Origin: Methylovorus mays
GTDB taxonomy: Bacteria; Pseudomonadota; Gammaproteobacteria; Burkholderiales; Methylophilaceae
Direction of reading: 5' to 3'
NCBI RefSeq assembly: GCF_020531915.1
Contig: NZ_JAJAVG010000003.1
Location: 248,001 to 312,000, forward strand
DNA: 64,000 bases
Shown here: in pieces, positions 48,555 to 57,544 of the stretch
Layout: every line of letters starts with the position of its first letter
Position numbering within the stretch: position 1 is the first letter of the stretch
Notes under the pieces: model-generated
The model's input: the letters and a program-made list of their open reading frames with translations, nothing else
Told to the model about the DNA's origin: nothing
The model's database searches: none
Translations under genes and position numbers: made by a program

Positions 48555-49199
48555 ATGTCGCGGCTATTCACTCTCGCTTTGCTCTGCCTGTGGCCGTTTG
48601 CCGTGCATGCGGATACCGATATCAATGTGGTGGCGCTGTTTAACAACAAGGCCATGCTCATTATCAACAAGGGTAAACCGCAAACCCTCTCCGTGGGGCA
48701 GGTCTCCCGTGAAGGCGTGAAGTTGGTGGCGGCCGATACCAGTCGCGCGGTGCTCGAGGTGGAAGGCAAGCAGCGCGAGTTCGGGATGGGACAAGCGGCA
48801 ACGGTGGCAGGTAATCAGGCCACCGGCCCTGGTAGTGTGACCCTATACGCCGATGGCGCTGGGCACTTTGTCACCGATGGCTTGGTAAATGGTCGTGAAC
48901 TCAGATTCCTGGTCGATACCGGGGCTACCTTGATCGCCATGAACAGTGGCGATGCGGTCTATGCCGGCATTGATTACAAAAAGGGAATTCGCATTCCCAT
49001 CCATACTGCGTCGGGGGAAGAGGTGGGGTACCGCGTGGTGATCAATACGCTGAAACTCGGAAACGTGATCCTGAACCAGGTCGATTGCGTGGTACTGGAG
49101 GGTGGTTCGCCCGCGATGGTACTGCTGGGCATGAGTGCGCTTAACCGCATGGAAATGCGGCGCGACGGTATCACCATGACGCTGACCAAAAAATACTGA
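48555..49199 (+). CDS. exported retropepsin-like aspartic protease (TIGR02281 type)
   Basis: A 214-residue protein with a signal peptide (TLALLCLWPFAVHA) and a C-terminal single-lobe aspartic protease domain beginning near residue 95. The active-site motif FLVDTGATLIAMNS is intact, and the flap/hydrophobic ILLGMSALNRM-type motif appears as VLLGMSALNRMEM. One lobe only, so it must work as a homodimer. Such proteins are widespread in proteobacteria with few known substrates. GAAGGAGA precedes the ATG by 6 bases. Followed by a strong terminator. Confidence 0.88.
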   Translation: MSRLFTLALLCLWPFAVHADTDINVVALFNNKAMLIINKGKPQTLSVGQVSREGVKLVAADTSRAVLEVEGKQREFGMGQAATVAGNQATGPGSVTLYADGAGHFVTDGLVNGRELRFLVDTGATLIAMNSGDAVYAGIDYKKGIRIPIHTASGEEVGYRVVINTLKLGNVILNQVDCVVLEGGSPAMVLLGMSALNRMEMRRDGITMTLTKKY

Positions 49200-49228
49200 T
49201 CCCTGATTTTCGCTGGGTTTCGGCAACA

Positions 49229-49260
49229 AAAAAGCGCATCTGATGAGATGCGCTTTTTTT
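49229..49260. terminator. bidirectional terminator between the protease gene and folE2
   Basis: A 13-bp stem (49229-49241 with 49246-49258) with a 4-nt loop, A-run left and T-run right. Confidence 0.92.
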
Positions 49261-49286
49261 TAGCTGCCTGCAGGCTTTGCCAGAGT

Positions 49287-50093
49287 TTAAGCCTGGACGC
49301 GTTTATCCCGCTCAATCAAGGCATAAGCTGAGTGATTGTGAATGGACTCAAAATTCTCGGATTCCACCACGTATTTCACGATGCGCTTTTCCACATTCAG
49401 TTGAGCCGCTACATCGCGCACCATGTCTTCCACAAATTTCGGATTGTCATACGCGTGTTCGGTGACGTATTTTTCATCTGGACGCTTCAGCAGACCAAAC
49501 AACTCGGAAGAGGCTTGTGTTTCCACGATGCGGATCAGGTCTTCCACCCAGATGAAGTCATTGATCAGCGCGGTGATGGTGACATGCGAACGCTGATTGT
49601 GCGCGCCATAGTTTGAAATCTTCTTGGAGCATGGGCACAGGCTGGTGACCGGCACCATGACTTTGACCGTGATATCAAATTTGCCCTTGTTGATTTCACC
49701 AATGAAAGTGACTTCATAATCCAGCAGGCTTTGCACGCCGGAAATCGGCGCAGCCTTGTTGATGAAGTATGGGAAGGTCATCTCGACATAGCCGGACTCC
49801 GCTTCCAGACGCTCCACCATCGCACGCAGAATGGTCTCGAAGGACTCCACCGAAATCTCGCGCTCATTCATGTTGAGAATCTCAACAAAACGCGACATGT
49901 GGGTGCCCTTGAAGTTGTGTGGCAGATGTACATACATGTCGAACATCGCGACCGTATGCTGCACACCGCCAGTTTTGTCCTTGACCTTTACCGGATGGCG
50001 TATGGATTTGATCCCCACCTTGTCGATGGCGAGATGTCGCGTATCCGGCGTATTCTGGACATCTTCAATGGCTGGTGTAACTGGCTGGTTCAT
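49287..50093 (-). CDS. folE2: GTP cyclohydrolase FolE2 (type IB)
   Basis: Metal-promiscuous GTP cyclohydrolase that makes dihydroneopterin triphosphate for folate and, in methylotrophs, also pterin cofactors. The 268-residue protein has [18 protein letters not shown], the catalytic Cys in [14 protein letters not shown]-type sequence followed by [12 protein letters not shown], and the C-terminal [19 protein letters not shown] at 50093 is chosen because the in-frame TTG at 50105 only adds four residues and GGAAC precedes the ATG. No canonical zinc-dependent folE is in the window. Unlike FolE, this form works under zinc limitation. Confidence 0.94.
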   Translation of the reverse strand: MNQPVTPAIEDVQNTPDTRHLAIDKVGIKSIRHPVKVKDKTGGVQHTVAMFDMYVHLPHNFKGTHMSRFVEILNMNEREISVESFETILRAMVERLEAESGYVEMTFPYFINKAAPISGVQSLLDYEVTFIGEINKGKFDITVKVMVPVTSLCPCSKKISNYGAHNQRSHVTITALINDFIWVEDLIRIVETQASSELFGLLKRPDEKYVTEHAYDNPKFVEDMVRDVAAQLNVEKRIVKYVVESENFESIHNHSAYALIERDKRVQA

Positions 50094-50144
50094 GGGGTGT
50101 TCCAATATCGTAAAGAGAGTGCGGTGTAATAGTTGAGTATACTA

Positions 50145-51986
50145 CTAGGTTAATTTTTTCTCAATTGAGGCAATGATGCCTTCCGCATTGAGACCGCATT
50201 CTGCCAGCATGGTTTCATGCACGCCATGATCGATAAAGGTATCCGGCAGACCCAGGCCAAGTGTGGCGATATGCGGATTGATCTGCTGCAATGCTTCCAT
50301 TACCGCGGCACCTGCCCCACCGAGCAATGTGTTTTCCTCTACCGTCACCAGCAGGCTATGGCTGGCGGCGAGTTCTGCAATCAGGGCCACATCCAGCGGC
50401 TTGACGAAGCGCATGTTGACCACGGTGGCATCCAGCTTTTCTCCGGCTGCCAGCGCCGGTGTCAGCATGCTGCCAAAGGCAAGTATGGCAACCTTCTTGC
50501 CCTGGCGGCGCACTTCGCCCTTGCCGATGGGCAGGGCTTTCATGGCCTTCTCGATCACGGCACCTGGGCCGCCACCGCGCGGATAGCGTACGGCGCTGGG
50601 ACCATCATGCTGATAGGCGGTATACAGCATCTGGCGGCATTCGTTTTCATCCGACGGCGCCAGGATCAGCATGTTGGGGATGCAGCGCATAAAGCTCAAA
50701 TCAAAACTGCCGGCATGGGTCGGGCCATCGGCGCCCACCAGGCCAGCGCGATCAATCGCAAACACGACAGGCAGGTTTTGCAATGCAATGTCGTGAATAA
50801 GTTGATCGTAGGCGCGCTGTAAAAATGTCGAGTAAATGGCGACCACTGGCTTCATGCCATCGCATGCCATACCCGCGGCAAAGGTGAGGGCGTGTTGCTC
50901 GGCAATGCCCACATCAAAAAAGCGCTTGGGGAATTTCTCGGCAAAGGCATTGAGGCCAGATCCATCGCACATGGCCGGGGTAATACCGATCAGGCGCTCG
51001 TCTTGCTCCGCCATATCGACCAGCCAGTCGCTGAATACCTGGGTGTAGGTTTTTTTGCTGCTGGTAGCAACAGAGCAGCCATTGCTCGGATCAAATTTCC
51101 CCACACCATGGTATTTGCCGGGATTATCCTCGGCAGGCGCATAGCCATGGCCTTTTTGCGTGACGATGTGGAGGAATTGCGGGCCCTTGAGCTTGCGGAT
51201 ATTTTTCAGCGTGGTGATCAGGGTTTCAATATCGTGGCCGTCAATCGGCCCGATATAGTTAAAGCCGAACTCTTCAAACAGCGTGCCAGGCGTGACCATG
51301 CCTTTGACATGCTCTTCCGCCCGCTTGGCGAACTCCAGCATGGGCGGCACCACGCCTAGCACCTTTTCGCCCGAGCGGCGCATGGACGCGTAAAAGCGGC
51401 CGGAAAGCAGCTTGGCCAGATAGTTGTGCAGGGCGCCCACATTCGGCGAAATTGACATGTCATTGTCGTTCAGGATCACCAGCAGATTGGCATCCATGGC
51501 CCCTGCGTTGTTTAGCGCTTCGAATGCCATGCCCGCCGTCATGGCACCGTCGCCGATGATGGCGACCGCGCGGCGCTCTGACCCCTGCTGCTGGGCAGCA
51601 ATTGCCATACCCAGTGCGGCGGAGATTGAGGTGCTGGAATGCCCGGTGCCAAAGGTATCGTATGGACTTTCATGGCGACGCGGGAAGCCGGCGATGCCAT
51701 TCGGCATGCGCAGGTCGGCCATGCCATCGCGGCGTCCGGTCAGAATCTTGTGCGGGTAGGTCTGGTGACCAACATCCCACACCAGCCGGTCTTCCGGCGT
51801 GTTGAATACATAGTGCAGGGCGATGGTCAGCTCAACTACACCAAGGTTGGACGAGAGATGGCCGCCTGTGCGCGCCACGCTATCAATCACAAACGTGCGC
51901 AGTTCCTGGGCCAGCTCGGGAAGCTGCTTGCGATCAAGTAATCGTAGCTGTTCCGGCGAATGGATAGTGTCGAGTAATGGATACAT
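50145..51986 (-). CDS. dxs: 1-deoxy-D-xylulose-5-phosphate synthase
   Basis: First step of the MEP isoprenoid pathway, also feeding thiamine and pyridoxal. The 613-residue thiamine-diphosphate enzyme has [33 protein letters not shown], the cofactor motif [35 protein letters not shown] and [15 protein letters not shown]. One base separates it from ispA; the xseB-ispA-dxs order is conserved in proteobacteria. Confidence 0.98.
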   Translation of the reverse strand: MYPLLDTIHSPEQLRLLDRKQLPELAQELRTFVIDSVARTGGHLSSNLGVVELTIALHYVFNTPEDRLVWDVGHQTYPHKILTGRRDGMADLRMPNGIAGFPRRHESPYDTFGTGHSSTSISAALGMAIAAQQQGSERRAVAIIGDGAMTAGMAFEALNNAGAMDANLLVILNDNDMSISPNVGALHNYLAKLLSGRFYASMRRSGEKVLGVVPPMLEFAKRAEEHVKGMVTPGTLFEEFGFNYIGPIDGHDIETLITTLKNIRKLKGPQFLHIVTQKGHGYAPAEDNPGKYHGVGKFDPSNGCSVATSSKKTYTQVFSDWLVDMAEQDERLIGITPAMCDGSGLNAFAEKFPKRFFDVGIAEQHALTFAAGMACDGMKPVVAIYSTFLQRAYDQLIHDIALQNLPVVFAIDRAGLVGADGPTHAGSFDLSFMRCIPNMLILAPSDENECRQMLYTAYQHDGPSAVRYPRGGGPGAVIEKAMKALPIGKGEVRRQGKKVAILAFGSMLTPALAAGEKLDATVVNMRFVKPLDVALIAELAASHSLLVTVEENTLLGGAGAAVMEALQQINPHIATLGLGLPDTFIDHGVHETMLAECGLNAEGIIASIEKKLT

Positions 51987-51987
51987 A

Positions 51988-52875
51988 TCAGAAGCTGCGT
52001 TGCGTAATGAATTTGGCTAGTTGCTGCAGGCGCCGGGCAGAGTCCCCGTAAGCGGCCAATGGCGCCAGGGCTTCGTCGTAAAGCTCTTGCGCCAGCTGCT
52101 TTGCCCGCTCCAGCCCGAGGATGGTGACGTAGGTCGGCTTGTTGCTGTCCGCGTCCTTGCCCGCGGTTTTGCCGAGCGTGGTGGTGTCGGCTTCGCTATC
52201 GAGAATGTCGTCCACTACCTGGAATGCGAGACCAATCGCCTGGGCGTAGTGGTCGACGGCTTTAATGCGATCAGGATCAACCGTATCAGCGCTCTCGGCG
52301 CCCAGCAGGGCGGCAGCGCGGATCAGCGCCCCGGTTTTGTGGATATGCATCTGCTCCAGTTCGGTCTGTGTCAGGTCGAGACCTACGCTGGCAAGATCAA
52401 TCGCCTGCCCACCGGCCATACCGCGCGAACCGCTCGCCACTGCCAGAATGTGCACCATATGCAATTGGCGTGCAGCATCAGGGAGCAGGCCAGGCTCCGC
52501 CAGCACCTTGAAGGCCAGTGTTTGCAGGGCATCACCGACCAGGAGTGCGGTAGCGTCGTCGTATTGTTTATGACAGGAGGGTTTGCCGCGTCGCAGGTCG
52601 TCGTCGTCCATGCAGGGCATGTCGTCATGCACCAGCGAATAGGCGTGGATCAGCTCTACTGCAGCTGCAGCCTGTTCGACGGCCGTGATCGGCGCCTGGC
52701 AAAATTCCCCCGCTGCGTGGGCGAGCAGGGCGCGAACTCGCTTGCCGCCACCCAGCACGGCATAGCGCATCGCCCCATGCAGGCGCGATGGTATGATATT
52801 TGCAGCAGGGAGTATGTCGTCCAGCACCCGCTCCATGCGGGTCTGGATATCAAGCGACCATGCGTTGAAATCCAT
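51988..52875 (-). CDS. ispA: (2E,6E)-farnesyl diphosphate synthase
   Basis: Chain elongation of isoprenyl diphosphates to C15. The 295-residue protein has the first Asp-rich motif [16 protein letters not shown], the second DDILD in [23 protein letters not shown] and GDALQTLAF. The insertion of two residues in the first motif (DDxxxxD) is typical of bacterial FPP synthases. Overlaps xseB by one base. Confidence 0.96.
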   Translation of the reverse strand: MDFNAWSLDIQTRMERVLDDILPAANIIPSRLHGAMRYAVLGGGKRVRALLAHAAGEFCQAPITAVEQAAAAVELIHAYSLVHDDMPCMDDDDLRRGKPSCHKQYDDATALLVGDALQTLAFKVLAEPGLLPDAARQLHMVHILAVASGSRGMAGGQAIDLASVGLDLTQTELEQMHIHKTGALIRAAALLGAESADTVDPDRIKAVDHYAQAIGLAFQVVDDILDSEADTTTLGKTAGKDADSNKPTYVTILGLERAKQLAQELYDEALAPLAAYGDSARRLQQLAKFITQRSF

Positions 52876-53108
52876 TATTGTTGATCGCTAAAAGGTTTGA
52901 GTTGGTGGGTGTCGTTCAATATCTGCACTTGTTGATCGACATCGGCCAAGGTCTGCTGGCAGAATTTCAGCAACTCGGCGCCACGTTTGTAAGCGGCCAG
53001 GGATAGCTCCAGCGGCAGCTGGTTGGTCTCCATCTGCTGTACGAGTGCTTCGAGTTCGCTCACGGCACTTTCATAAGTGAGTGGAGCTTCGGCAATTTTT
53101 TTGCTCAT
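52875..53108 (-). CDS. xseB: exodeoxyribonuclease VII small subunit
   Basis: A 77-residue subunit of ExoVII. The conserved core is LTYESAVSELEALVQQMETNQLPLELSL, split around residues 8-36, followed by AYKRGAELLKFCQQTL, forming the usual helical hairpin. First gene of xseB-ispA-dxs, with its own promoter upstream; the large subunit xseA is elsewhere. Confidence 0.95.
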   Translation of the reverse strand: MSKKIAEAPLTYESAVSELEALVQQMETNQLPLELSLAAYKRGAELLKFCQQTLADVDQQVQILNDTHQLKPFSDQQ

Positions 53109-53185
53109 GACATTGATTGTTCTGGGGCGTGCATCTGTAAAATGAAAGGCCGCGAGGCGATAACGAGTATGCGTTTCTAGCCTGA

Positions 53186-53215
53186 ATTATATAGTTTACG
53201 CTATATCTTTGTCAG
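53186..53215 (-). promoter_or_regulatory. sigma-70 promoter of xseB-ispA-dxs
   Basis: On the minus strand CTGACA (53210-53215) and a perfect TATAAT (53186-53191) are separated by 18 bp, the same layout as at leuS. The -10 is about 78 bp before the xseB start. Confidence 0.65.
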
Positions 53216-53275
53216 GGCTAAATGCAAGGCCGGGAATAACAATACAACAGGGAGCAGCGCAGGCTGCATATAACG

Positions 53276-54679
53276 ATGATGAAGAATGCTACCTCGCTGG
53301 ACGAAGAGTGGCTGGTTCGCCTGGAGTCAGCCAACCAGGCGTTATCCAAAGCCATGCCGCTCGGTGATCTTGAAGCGGTGATCTATCTGCAGCAATCCTG
53401 CCGGCCGGATTTGCTGGCACTGACCCGCTACTTTGCCACGACGCCCAAACTGGATGTCGTGCTGGAAAACCGGATTATTCGAACTGTCGGCGAGCATTTG
53501 CAGCAATCCCGCGTGGCATGTACCAACCTCATCAAGGCCTTGATGGCTCGCCAGAGCAAACAGCAGCTCATGCAATTGCTGCTGGAAAAATTAGAGGTCA
53601 TGGCGCTGATCGCCAAATGGTGTTATCTGCGCTATCAGCCTATTCCCGAGCGGTATTGGCTGGAATTGCATGCGGATTACCTGCTGGCCGAACGCTTGCG
53701 GCTGGATATCCCGGCTTTCCAGTCAGGTTATGTACATATTCTGATGCTGGACAGCATCAATCTGAGCAGCATGCAGAAAGCGGAAATCGAAGCGCTGGAT
53801 CGCTGGGTATCGGAGTGGAGCGTGCAAGTGGCGGTGACGGCGCATTGCGACGATCGGCCGCATGCGATGTTTGTCGACCTGGGGCAGGATGTCGGTGCTC
53901 GCCGTCTGCGCAACTTTACCCCGACTGAAAATTTTCGCTGCTGGGTGATCGAGATGATCCTGCGCGATCTGGAGCAGATGCGCGAGCAGCTCTCCGCAGG
54001 TGCCACCAGCCTGGCTGTGTTGCCGGGCGCTACGCCTGCCCGCGCTGCGCAGATCATCGATCTTCTTATCATGGCCTGGTCCGACCTGCGCGAGCAGCGC
54101 AGACGTGTGGAGCGGGCCGCTGTTTCCAAGCTGGCGCAAGCGGTCAACGGCCTGTTTGCCGTATGCCAGCAAATCAGGAACGAAGCCTACCGCCCCACCT
54201 TTCTGCATCAGGATGATTTTCAGCCCCTGCCCAATTCATGGGAAGTGCAGAACGAGAGCGTGTTTGGCCTGGGCGCCGTCGTGAATGCGGACCTGAATCT
54301 GTGGGTCAAGCCCGGGGCGCTGCTATCCCTGCAGTTCGCGCTCAATCCGGATATGGAAGTGCTGGCCGTGGTGCGTAGTCTGCAGCAGCGGCCGGGGCGC
54401 GAGCTTTATGTGGGCCTGGAAGTGATTTCCTATACGCCCGCCTACGTGCAGTTGACGGCAGAAGACCAGCCAGCGGAAGAGGAAGCCATCCCCGGCCTTT
54501 ATCTGGGGCGTGATGATGACAGAAACTGGCCACCGAGTTTGCTACTCCCCATGCCGCCGCAAGCCGGTGTCGGCGAACTGGTGATGCATCTGGAGCATTC
54601 CGATTACCGCGCTACGCTGGGGGATGTACTGGAACAGCAGGCCGATTGGGTGCGGATAGCGGTCATGGTGCGCGACTAA
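53276..54679 (+). CDS. 467-residue protein with PilZ-like C-terminal motif
   Basis: Not recognised as a named family. No signal peptide or membrane helix is seen, so it is cytoplasmic. Residues 1-300 are mostly helical with leucine-rich charged stretches (QQLMQLLLEKLEVMALIAKW). From about 320 the sequence turns to beta structure: SWEVQNESVFGLGAVVNADL contains N326-E-S328-V-F-G331, a match to the (D/N)xSxxG motif of PilZ c-di-GMP receptors, followed by LNLWVKPGALLSLQF and a VRSLQQRPGRELYVGLEVIS strand pair as in PilZ domains. The usual upstream RxxxR is only approximated by RNEAYR (residues 301-306, one residue too long). A c-di-GMP-related role is therefore a hypothesis. Two ATGs are adjacent (53276 and 53279). 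Confidence 0.8.
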   Translation: MMKNATSLDEEWLVRLESANQALSKAMPLGDLEAVIYLQQSCRPDLLALTRYFATTPKLDVVLENRIIRTVGEHLQQSRVACTNLIKALMARQSKQQLMQLLLEKLEVMALIAKWCYLRYQPIPERYWLELHADYLLAERLRLDIPAFQSGYVHILMLDSINLSSMQKAEIEALDRWVSEWSVQVAVTAHCDDRPHAMFVDLGQDVGARRLRNFTPTENFRCWVIEMILRDLEQMREQLSAGATSLAVLPGATPARAAQIIDLLIMAWSDLREQRRRVERAAVSKLAQAVNGLFAVCQQIRNEAYRPTFLHQDDFQPLPNSWEVQNESVFGLGAVVNADLNLWVKPGALLSLQFALNPDMEVLAVVRSLQQRPGRELYVGLEVISYTPAYVQLTAEDQPAEEEAIPGLYLGRDDDRNWPPSLLLPMPPQAGVGELVMHLEHSDYRATLGDVLEQQADWVRIAVMVRD

Positions 54680-54730
54680 ACACCCTGCGGCCCGGCATGC
54701 TCGCGATAGCTGGCCGTAAAGCGATGAGCC

Positions 54731-55381
54731 CTATTTGAGTACGCGCTGCAAAAACTGGCGGATATCGTCAATTTCTTCGGCGCATACGCTGTGTGGCATG
54801 TCGTAGGTGTGCCACTCCAGCGCATAGCCATTCTCTCGCAATACATCCCGCGAGATGGCGGCCGTGGCAGGCAGAATCACGCTATCGTCCATGCCGTGCG
54901 CCATGAAAATGGGCGTCATCTGGTTAGCGGCGTGTTTTTCAGTCGCCAATGCCTGCTTGATCGGTAAATAAGTCGAGAGCGCGAGCACGCCTGCCAATCG
55001 ATCCGCGTAGCGCAATGCTGTTTGCAGCGCCATGGCGCCCCCTTGCGAAAAGCCTGCCAGCACAATGCGTTCAGCCGGGATGCCACGCGTGATTTCCGCC
55101 TGAATAAGCATTTCGATCTCGGTTTGCATGGCGCGTATGCCCGCTTCATCCTGCTGGCTATCCAGCCCCAGACCAAAAATATCGTACCAGCCGCGCATGG
55201 GGTAGCCATTGTTGAGACTGATAGGCCGTACCGGCGCATGCGGAAAAATATAGCGCACCTGCGGCAAGCCCAGTTCCTCGGCAATCGGCACAAAATCATG
55301 GCCATCTGCGCCCAGGCCATGCAGCCAGATAATGCTGGCCGTCGCCAGTCCTTGAGGTTCCAGGGTGATTTTTTCGAGCAT
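54731..55381 (-). CDS. carboxylesterase of the phospholipase/carboxylesterase family
   Basis: A 216-residue cytoplasmic alpha/beta hydrolase resembling Pseudomonas EstB and E. coli YpfH. It has IIWLHGLGADGHDFVPIA (oxyanion hole), nucleophile Ser in VLAGFSQGGAMALQTAL, the catalytic Asp in HGMDDSVILP and His in YDMPHSVCAEEI. The family hydrolyses short-chain esters and some lysophospholipids. It is divergent from the MBL-fold gene, with 148 bp between them. Confidence 0.9.
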   Translation of the reverse strand: MLEKITLEPQGLATASIIWLHGLGADGHDFVPIAEELGLPQVRYIFPHAPVRPISLNNGYPMRGWYDIFGLGLDSQQDEAGIRAMQTEIEMLIQAEITRGIPAERIVLAGFSQGGAMALQTALRYADRLAGVLALSTYLPIKQALATEKHAANQMTPIFMAHGMDDSVILPATAAISRDVLRENGYALEWHTYDMPHSVCAEEIDDIRQFLQRVLK

Positions 55382-55529
55382 GTATGGTTATCCAGATAAT
55401 GTTGTTGGCCGGGCGCTGCTAGGCTGGGCGGGGAATACGCGCTACCATCGTGCCATGCCCGTCTGTCCGGCAGCGGGCAAGCACCTATCATAACAAAAGA
55501 CGGAAGCGGGGCTATATGGAGCGAGCGCC

Positions 55530-56294
55530 ATGCAGGTAAAAGTATTGGGATGTAGCGGCGGCATAGGCGGTAATCTGCGCACCACCTCATTGCTGGTGGA
55601 CGACGATATCCTGATTGACGCAGGCACCGGGGTGGGCGATCTCAGTATTGAGCAGATGGCGAAAATAGATCATGTCTTCCTCACCCATTCGCATCTGGAT
55701 CATATTGCCTGTTTGCCGCTGATGCTGGATACGGTGGCTGGTCTGCGCCAAACGCCAGTGACTATACATGCATTGCCCGAGACCTTGCATGCGCTTAAAA
55801 CCCACATCTTCAACTGGATCATCTGGCCTGATTTCAGCGTAGTACCCAGCGAAACAAGCCCCTTGATGCGCTATGCCGAAGTTGGGGTGGGTCAAGCCAT
55901 CGCGCTAGGCATGCGCAGCATTACCCCCTTACCCGCCAATCACACGGTTCCTGCGGTTGGCTACTGGCTGGATAGCGGGGCAAGCAGCATGGTATTTACG
56001 GGCGACACGACCACGTGTGATGCCTTGTGGGAACAAGTGAATCGGATTGAAAACCTGAAATATGTGCTGATTGAAACGGCATTTGGCAATGATGAGATGG
56101 TGCTGGCAAAAACATCCAAGCACCTGTGCCCGTCATTATTGTTTCAGGAGTTGAGTAAGCTGCAGCGATCAGCCCATATTTACATCACCCATCTGAAGCC
56201 GGGCGAGGGAGGAGAGATCATGTATCAGATTGAGCAAAGCTCCGAACATGCAGCCTTGAGAGGGTTGCAGAACATGCAGTTGTTCAGGCTATAA
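55530..56294 (+). CDS. MBL-fold metallohydrolase, cyclic-nucleotide phosphodiesterase-like
   Basis: A 254-residue metallo-beta-lactamase-fold protein. Metal ligands: HSHLDHIACLP (HxHxDH), the NHTVPAVGYW histidine, FTGDTTTCDALW aspartate and THLKPGE histidine near the C-terminus. This pattern fits class II-like 3',5'-cyclic-nucleotide phosphodiesterases (PF02112 or related) more than RNase Z, but the substrate is unproven. GGAGCG precedes the ATG. A terminator shared with pilA follows 13 bp downstream. Confidence 0.85.
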   Translation: MQVKVLGCSGGIGGNLRTTSLLVDDDILIDAGTGVGDLSIEQMAKIDHVFLTHSHLDHIACLPLMLDTVAGLRQTPVTIHALPETLHALKTHIFNWIIWPDFSVVPSETSPLMRYAEVGVGQAIALGMRSITPLPANHTVPAVGYWLDSGASSMVFTGDTTTCDALWEQVNRIENLKYVLIETAFGNDEMVLAKTSKHLCPSLLFQELSKLQRSAHIYITHLKPGEGGEIMYQIEQSSEHAALRGLQNMQLFRL

Positions 56295-56306
56295 ATTGAA
56301 AAAATA

Positions 56307-56330
56307 AAAGCCCTTCAAGAAGGGCTTTTA
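56307..56330. terminator. bidirectional terminator between the MBL gene and pilA
   Basis: A perfect 11-bp stem (56307-56317 with 56320-56330) with a 2-nt loop (effective loop 4), A-rich left and T-rich right. Confidence 0.88.
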
Positions 56331-56347
56331 TTTGAACTAAATAGTTG

Positions 56348-56764
56348 TTAACTATTGCGGCATTCTGCTGGAACAAAGTTGAAGCTGCCGGCAGCTGTTG
56401 AACATCTCCAAGCCACTGGTGAGTCAGCAGTCGCAATTGAAGGAGTGAGTGTCAGAGCCACGTTGCGTGCATTTGCGTTCATGGTAACCACCAATACCCC
56501 TGCTGTGCATGTGAGGCTGGCTACATTACCAGCCACATTCGTGTTGATACCTCTGCATGCGTTAGCATCAATCTGCCCGCCAGCATTTGCAATATTTTCA
56601 CCTACAGTAAGCTTTTGTGCGGAGGCCAGACCTAAGCCTTCAGTTACGCGTGCGCGAACCGTGTAGTCTTGATAAGCAGGCAACGCCACCGCTGCCAAAA
56701 TACCAATGATCGCGACCACGATCATCAGTTCGATTAAGGTAAAACCTTGCTGTACGTTTTTCAT
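56348..56764 (-). CDS. pilA: major type IV pilin PilA
   Basis: A 138-residue type IVa prepilin. The short leader MKNVQQG is cut before Phe8 in [28 protein letters not shown], with Glu5 of the mature protein present; the rest of the hydrophobic helix follows. Four cysteines lie in the globular domain (NACRG, LTCTAG, WRCSTA, AECRNS), the last two forming the typical C-terminal disulfide loop. It stands apart from pilB-pilC (13 kb away), as pilA often does. No recognisable pilS/pilR genes are nearby. Confidence 0.93.
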   Translation of the reverse strand: MKNVQQGFTLIELMIVVAIIGILAAVALPAYQDYTVRARVTEGLGLASAQKLTVGENIANAGGQIDANACRGINTNVAGNVASLTCTAGVLVVTMNANARNVALTLTPSIATADSPVAWRCSTAAGSFNFVPAECRNS

Positions 56765-56886
56765 GTCATCACCTTTTCAGTCAATTTTGGAAAGTCTCTA
56801 GCAGTTCGCTGCCAGGGGTGTTGCGTCGATAAGTGGGGTGTTTGTTGATCACTTCGCCTATCAGATGAGTCAAGCATAACGCAGGC

Positions 56887-56918
56887 AAAAAAAAAGCGGA
56901 TGGTGAGATCCGCTTTTT
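56887..56918 (-). terminator. intrinsic terminator after mxaD
   Basis: An 11-bp stem (56891-56901 with 56908-56918) with a 6-nt loop; the plus-strand A-run 56887-56895 gives the T-run for the leftward mxaD transcript, whose stop is 43 bp upstream. Confidence 0.85.
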
Positions 56919-56960
56919 TGATTTTCAGTGACAAAAAATGTCACCGATGGACGAAGGACA

Positions 56961-57482
56961 TTATTTGCCTTCAGCCACTTTCTTCAGGTTGGCGAGGCCA
57001 GCATCGTACACACCGGTCACAGCGTTGATGGCGGATTCGTCATCCTGGCCTGGTGGGATAGGTGGGTTCAGCTTGTATACGCGGTAAAAGCGGCCTACCC
57101 AGGTCACGGTGCTTTCGCCAGCGCCAGGACCTGCCTTGACGGTGATGAAGGAGTTGTAATCAGAAACGGGCAATACGCCTTCCTCGATTTCATACTTCAG
57201 CTTCATGTCGGTGTCGTCAATGCTGCGCAGTTTTTCGTAGATGGTGCCGCCGCCCTTGAGGGTCAGCAGGCGATAGGTGTCACCATCCTTGGTTTCGAGC
57301 TTGGTGCTGGCAACGGCGGGGTGCCATTTTTGCATGTTGCCGAAGTCCTTGACCAGCGCCCAGACCTTGGCTGGGTCCGCCTTGATGGTGACGGTTTTTT
57401 CAACTTTTTGTGGCGATGGGCCGTGAGCAGCGGCTGTCAGTGGCATGACGGCCAGAGCGATAAGGGCGAGTAGTTTTTTCAT
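56961..57482 (-). CDS. mxaD: MxaD-type exported SRPBCC protein
   Basis: A 173-residue periplasmic protein of the SRPBCC (START-like) fold. A signal peptide (LLALIALAVMPLTAAAHG) precedes KVEKTVTIKADPAKVWALV, KDFGNMQKWHP and the C-terminal WVGRFYRVYKLNPPIPPGQD, features of MxaD from methanol-oxidising bacteria. MxaD in Methylobacterium stimulates electron transfer between methanol dehydrogenase and cytochrome cL. The start at 57482 follows GGAGAAAAAT; a further in-frame start at 57542 adds residues without signal character. It is unlinked to mxaFJGI here, paired instead with a YVTN propeller 62 bp upstream. Confidence 0.83.
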   Translation of the reverse strand: MKKLLALIALAVMPLTAAAHGPSPQKVEKTVTIKADPAKVWALVKDFGNMQKWHPAVASTKLETKDGDTYRLLTLKGGGTIYEKLRSIDDTDMKLKYEIEEGVLPVSDYNSFITVKAGPGAGESTVTWVGRFYRVYKLNPPIPPGQDDESAINAVTGVYDAGLANLKKVAEGK

Positions 57483-57544
57483 GCGATTTTTCTCCGTTGA
57501 TAAAAGTCTTGTTGCTAAATCCGAATCCGGGGCTGGATTCATTC

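Noticed and set aside
56800-56817. Sigma-54-like promoter CTGGCAG...CTGCTAG upstream of pilA (minus strand)
   Set aside because: The distance between the GG and GC elements is 9 bp instead of the required 10, and the -12 element is incomplete. It may just be an imperfect dyad.
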